Positions 62,159 through 64,000 of a stretch of DNA of 64,000 bases are shown one piece after another. The notes under the pieces were generated by a model. That model did not search any database and was not told where the DNA came from. It saw only the letters and a list, made by a program, of their open reading frames with translations. Position 1 is the first letter of the stretch. The number at the start of each line of letters is the position of its first letter. This DNA comes from Saprospiraceae bacterium. Lineage in GTDB: Bacteria > Bacteroidota > Bacteroidia > Chitinophagales > Saprospiraceae. The position numbers and the translations under genes were made by a program. The stretch covers positions 1 through 64,000 of the forward strand of contig JAHDHH010000003.1 of the NCBI GenBank assembly GCA_020631405.1. Direction: 5' to 3'.

Positions 62159-64000
62159 ATGGGAAAGAAAACATCATCTGCTAAGAAAAAAAAGAAGGCA
62201 TTAAGCAAATCAGCTAGTCTGCAAAAGCCAAAATACAAACTATCTTCTGCACAGTGGGTCAGCTTGGCCATCCTACTTGCTATAACATTGATTTGCTTTT
62301 TCCCAGCATTACAGGCAGAATTTGTCAACTGGGATGATGATCGCAATTTCTATGAAAATGAACTCATAACTACTCTCAATAGCGAAAACTTCTTTGCTAA
62401 CCTTAAGTCAATCTTTGTCACTCCAGTCATTGGCAATTATAATCCACTCCCTATAGCGACCTTTGCAATAGAACAAAGGTTGTTTGGTCTTGACCAACCC
62501 TTTTATTGGCATCTTAATAACATCCTACTTCACCTTGGCTGTATTGCCTTAGTCTACATGATAGGACTACGGATGTCACTCTCCACACTAGGAGCTCTAT
62601 TATTAGCAGGGCTATTTGCAGTACATCCAATGCGGGTCGAATCAGTAGCATGGGTGACAGAACGAAAAGATGTCCTTTTTGGACTATTCTATCTCTGGGG
62701 AATGTTGTTATATATTAAAACCAAGGTGGAAGATAAGTCCATATGGAGGTCAGTGGCAATCCTATTATGCTTTGTACTCTCACTTTTTTCAAAGATTCAA
62801 GCTGTTATCTTTCCAGTTACGTTAATTCTGATAGACTACTGGTTTTCTGGAACGATTACTTGGAAAAGTATCTTTTCTAAAGTGCATCTCTTTGCCTTTT
62901 CTATTGGGTTTGGATTGCTCGGCATATACTTTCTGAGAGACCAAGGATCGCTAGACAGTAGTGCAGACTACACCTTCTTCGAACGCATATTCGTCGGGTC
63001 ATTTTCCTATTTCATTTACTATGTTAAAGCCATCATTCCATTCAGACTCAGCCCACTCTACCCTTATCCAAGCAACATGCCTGCTTACTTCTACCCAAGC
63101 ATCTTATCCTTTGTGGCAGGTGGGGCAGCTCTTTTGTACACCTATTTCAAAGGCTTGAAGACGTGGTTCTTCGGTATTGCTTTCTTTACTGTGAATATAT
63201 TTTTCTTATTACAGATTTTAGGAGCGGGACAAGGCTTCATGGCCGATAGGTTTACTTATATCGCTTACTTTGGCTTGTTTTTCATCGCTGCATACTACTT
63301 TGATCACTATACAACCAATCTCAATACACCTATCAAGTACGCTATTCTTGCATTGCCACTGCTTAGCTATGGGGTTATGACATTTCAGCAATCACGGGTA
63401 TGGACCAACAGTGGGACACTATGGACTCATGTGTTAAAATATTACAACAAAGTGACCCTTCCCTATGGCAATAGGGCCAACTACTATCGAGACATTGGAG
63501 AAACTGAAAAGGCACTAGCTGACTATGCAGCTACTATTGCTCTTGATGGGAGTAAAGCAGGACCATACAACAGTAGGGCTAGATTATTCTTTGATTCTGG
63601 CAAAAACTCTGACCTGCCTAAGGCTCTGGAAGAGTATAATAAAGCTATAGAAATCGAACCGCTAGAAAGTGAGTACTACACTAACAGGGGTGCCACCTAT
63701 GCAAGACTCGGCAAACTCAATGAAGCGCTTAGCGACTTGAACAAGGCCATTGAGATTAATCCACAATTTGCCAATGCCTACTTGAATAGAAGCGTCATCA
63801 ATAGTCAGCTCAATAATGTGGACGGAGCCATTTCTGATATCGAAACTCATCTATCTTTCAAGCCTTACAATCCAGATCTGTGGTATGAATGTGGAAGACT
63901 CAAGAATCTAAAAAACAACTATGCAGGGGCAATTCCCAACCTCAACAAGGCTATCCAATATAATCCAAACAAGGGAATGTACTATGTGGAACGAGGTAAG
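62159..64000 (+). CDS. TMTC-like GT-C membrane protein with TPR repeats (partial at right edge)
   Basis: At least 614 residues; the frame is open to the last base of the window. A basic N-terminus is followed by about 10 membrane helices (to about residue 415). The luminal-loop acidic motif FVNWDDDRNFYEN (about residue 55) and HPMRVESVAWVTERKDVLFG are typical of the bacterial relatives of TMTC/protein O-mannosyltransferases (GT-C fold). After the last helix there are tetratricopeptide repeats (ALEEYNKAIEIEPLESEYYT, LSDLNKAIEINPQFANAYLN and others). It is probably a glycosyltransferase using a lipid-linked sugar, with TPRs outside the membrane. It begins 71 bases after hemD. Confidence 0.8.
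   Translation, partial: MGKKTSSAKKKKKALSKSASLQKPKYKLSSAQWVSLAILLAITLICFFPALQAEFVNWDDDRNFYENELITTLNSENFFANLKSIFVTPVIGNYNPLPIATFAIEQRLFGLDQPFYWHLNNILLHLGCIALVYMIGLRMSLSTLGALLLAGLFAVHPMRVESVAWVTERKDVLFGLFYLWGMLLYIKTKVEDKSIWRSVAILLCFVLSLFSKIQAVIFPVTLILIDYWFSGTITWKSIFSKVHLFAFSIGFGLLGIYFLRDQGSLDSSADYTFFERIFVGSFSYFIYYVKAIIPFRLSPLYPYPSNMPAYFYPSILSFVAGGAALLYTYFKGLKTWFFGIAFFTVNIFFLLQILGAGQGFMADRFTYIAYFGLFFIAAYYFDHYTTNLNTPIKYAILALPLLSYGVMTFQQSRVWTNSGTLWTHVLKYYNKVTLPYGNRANYYRDIGETEKALADYAATIALDGSKAGPYNSRARLFFDSGKNSDLPKALEEYNKAIEIEPLESEYYTNRGATYARLGKLNEALSDLNKAIEINPQFANAYLNRSVINSQLNNVDGAISDIETHLSFKPYNPDLWYECGRLKNLKNNYAGAIPNLNKAIQYNPNKGMYYVERGK

Noticed and set aside
1-64000. CRISPR arrays, prophage, transposons, tRNA and rRNA genes
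   Set aside because: No regular short repeats with spacers, no transposase or integrase motifs and no RNA gene signatures were seen in any intergenic space.

Overview
The window is chromosomal DNA from a Bacteroidota bacterium, most likely a Saprospiria-like marine or freshwater lineage. This rests on several observations. It has a fused lpxC-fabZ gene. At least four secreted proteins end in type IX secretion (T9SS) type A sorting domains. There are SprB-type repeats, PorT-like barrels, the DUF4230, DUF3108, DUF6438 and DUF4184 families, and Bacteroidota-type -7 promoter elements (TAnnTTTG). The sequence is AT-rich, gene-dense and mostly free of Shine-Dalgarno sites, and several genes can only start at TTG. 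The phylum is well supported; the class is my inference. I saw no rRNA, tRNA, CRISPR array, insertion sequence or integrase, and no gap of 300 bases without a gene.

Region by region. 0-5 kb: a LytTR membrane regulator and a DUF2306 membrane protein, with direct repeats between them, then small metabolic genes (VOC protein, alpha/beta hydrolase, DsbA-like oxidoreductase, GIY-YIG-like protein, thioesterase, GNAT). 5-12 kb: PEP carboxylase, acyl lipid desaturase, two envelope proteins of unknown function, an O-methyltransferase and a haem-binding membrane protein. 12-24 kb: PBP1A, a GH3-family adenylating enzyme, RecO, a T9SS-exported thioredoxin-like protein, an MFS protein, and a rimK / aspartoacylase-like / dacB operon. 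24-28 kb: an envelope signalling cluster made of a lipoprotein methyltransferase, a lipoprotein with four Cys-bounded repeats, an ECF sigma factor, and a protein with an inner-membrane anchor and a beta-barrel end. 28-37.5 kb: lipoamide dehydrogenase, a response regulator fused to a GT2 glycosyltransferase, a secreted metzincin, and a STAS / flippase / GT4 operon. 37.7-44.3 kb: thiolase and CoA-transferase operon with a secreted T9SS protein embedded in it, a PorT-like barrel, an exporter ABC and a DUF1232 protein. 44.4-55.7 kb: two very large T9SS surface proteins flanking a Qnr-like pentapeptide protein. 55.9-59.8 kb: the lipid A operon lpxD - lpxC/fabZ - lpxA - ABC ATPase. 59.9-64 kb: hemC - degenerate exonuclease - hemD, then a TMTC-like GT-C/TPR protein that runs off the end.

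The theme is the cell envelope: lipid A, peptidoglycan, glycan export, T9SS surface proteins, and regulators wired to them. The most unusual items are the REC-GT2 fusion close to a STAS-flippase-GT4 operon, the repeat lipoprotein / ECF sigma / trans-envelope barrel cluster, the secreted protein inside a CoA-transferase operon, and the exonuclease-like protein that has lost catalytic residues inside the haem operon.
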